Source of the DNA: Gemmataceae bacterium
Lineage (GTDB): Bacteria > Planctomycetota > Planctomycetia > Gemmatales > Gemmataceae
DNA length: 6,721 nt
Direction: 5' to 3'
NCBI GenBank assembly: GCA_020847555.1
Contig: JADLBT010000299.1
Coordinates: forward strand, 1-6,721
Shown here: positions 6,245 through 6,721 of the stretch, in pieces
Layout of the letters: the number at the start of each line of letters is the position of its first letter
Position numbering within the stretch: the first letter of the stretch is position 1
Program-made: the position numbers and the translations under genes
Notes under the pieces: generated by a model
Database searches by the model: none
The model's input: only the letters and a program-made list of their open reading frames with translations
What the model was told of the DNA's origin: nothing

Positions 6245-6389
6245 GGGATCCAGGGACAGGGGACGTGATGTCGCAGACGGGTGCCGCCAATGCTTGCACC
6301 CCATTCTACCGGGTCGGTAAAGTCCCTATTCGCGTTCCGGGTGCGGCTTCGACAGCCGCCTACCCTCGGCTTGTCCGCGAAAGCGCTCG

Positions 6390-6721
6390 CTACTTCTTCC
6401 GCTCGGCGTACTGGATGAAGCGTTGCTCCAGGCACTGCAAGAACTCACGCACCTCCCACAGGTTCGGGTTCTGTGCGTCGTTCAGCTCTTTCGAGGGATC
6501 GAGCAGGGCGTCGCGCTTCGGGTGAGCCCTGGCCCAGCGCAGCATCACGCCGTAGAGCGCGGCCTCCTCGGGGCTGCGGAAGTCCACCCGCCGCGCCCCC
6601 TTGTCCGTCGGGTAGGTGGCCCCGAGAACCAGTGGGAACAGACCGCCACGCGGCACTTTCCCGGCCTCGACCCGGCCGTCGAGGCAGACCTTGTGCTTGA
6701 CCTTCTTCGCATCGCTCAGCA
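6390..6721 (-). CDS. Unknown small protein, 5' end outside the window
   Basis: The frame is open from the right edge of the window to a TAG at 6390-6392, giving at least 109 residues. A GTG at 6656 could start an 88-residue form, but the frame continues upstream without a stop (KKVKHKVCLDGRVEAGK) in the same composition, and no ribosome binding site precedes the GTG, so the true start is probably at or beyond the edge. The visible part has a GLFPLVLGATYP stretch, then DFRSPEEAALYGVMLRW, and ends in a charged helix (VREFLQCLEQRFIQYAERKK). I do not recognise a family, and there is no membrane segment. The toroid gene follows on the same strand after about 160 bases, a gap too long to assume one operon. 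Confidence 0.75.
   Translation of the reverse strand, partial: LSDAKKVKHKVCLDGRVEAGKVPRGGLFPLVLGATYPTDKGARRVDFRSPEEAALYGVMLRWARAHPKRDALLDPSKELNDAQNPNLWEVREFLQCLEQRFIQYAERKK

Noticed and set aside
6343..6359. 6-bp hairpin (GCGGCT with AGCCGC) after the small gene at 6390
   Set aside because: The stem is short and has no U tract on the minus strand; stems of this size are expected by chance at this GC content, so it is not called a terminator.
6229..6435. Amino-terminal extension of the toroid protein to the ATG at 6435
   Set aside because: It would overlap the upstream gene, the added residues are Arg-rich and unlike the toroid, and a good ribosome binding site exists only before 6228.

Overview
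The window reads as ordinary chromosomal DNA of a high-GC bacterium, most likely a planctomycete of the Gemmata group. That assignment is an inference. It rests on the strong G/C bias at third codon positions in every gene, on a secreted protein of unknown function, on a stand-alone terpene-cyclase-like toroid protein, and on an intergenic palindrome built on GAAGCGTCAG, which resembles intergenic repeats I remember from planctomycete genomes. No phage, transposase, tRNA, rRNA or CRISPR signal was seen.

Layout from left to right. (1) 1-154 is a leader with a good sigma-70-type promoter. (2) 155-1066 (+) encodes a DNA methyltransferase that closely resembles M.PvuII (N4-cytosine, beta class). 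(3) 1035-1712 (-) encodes a 225-residue protein of unknown function with a probable winged-helix N-terminal part. It converges on the methyltransferase and overlaps its 3' end by 32 bp; its own promoter sits at 1753-1782. (4) 1933-3030 (-) is truD, the tRNA pseudouridine-13 synthase. (5) 3031-3314 is a divergent intergenic region with a promoter and several small hairpins. (6) 3315-4958 (+) encodes an exported protein of unknown function, 547 residues. (7) 4959-5091 holds a 30-bp near-perfect hairpin between two convergent genes. (8) 5092-6228 (-) encodes a 378-residue toroid protein with three QW-like motifs but no recognisable cyclase catalytic motif. (9) 6390-6721 (-) is the 3' part of a small gene of unknown function that runs off the right edge.

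The genes do not form one pathway. The methyltransferase and its convergent neighbour are the only pair whose arrangement suggests a functional link: a PvuII-like modification enzyme with no recognisable PvuII-like endonuclease beside it, and a putative DNA-binding protein in that place. The most distinctive non-coding structure is the long hairpin at 5004-5077, with a third copy of its core overlapping the stop codon of the toroid gene. No stretch longer than 300 bases lacks a gene; the longest is 3031-3314.
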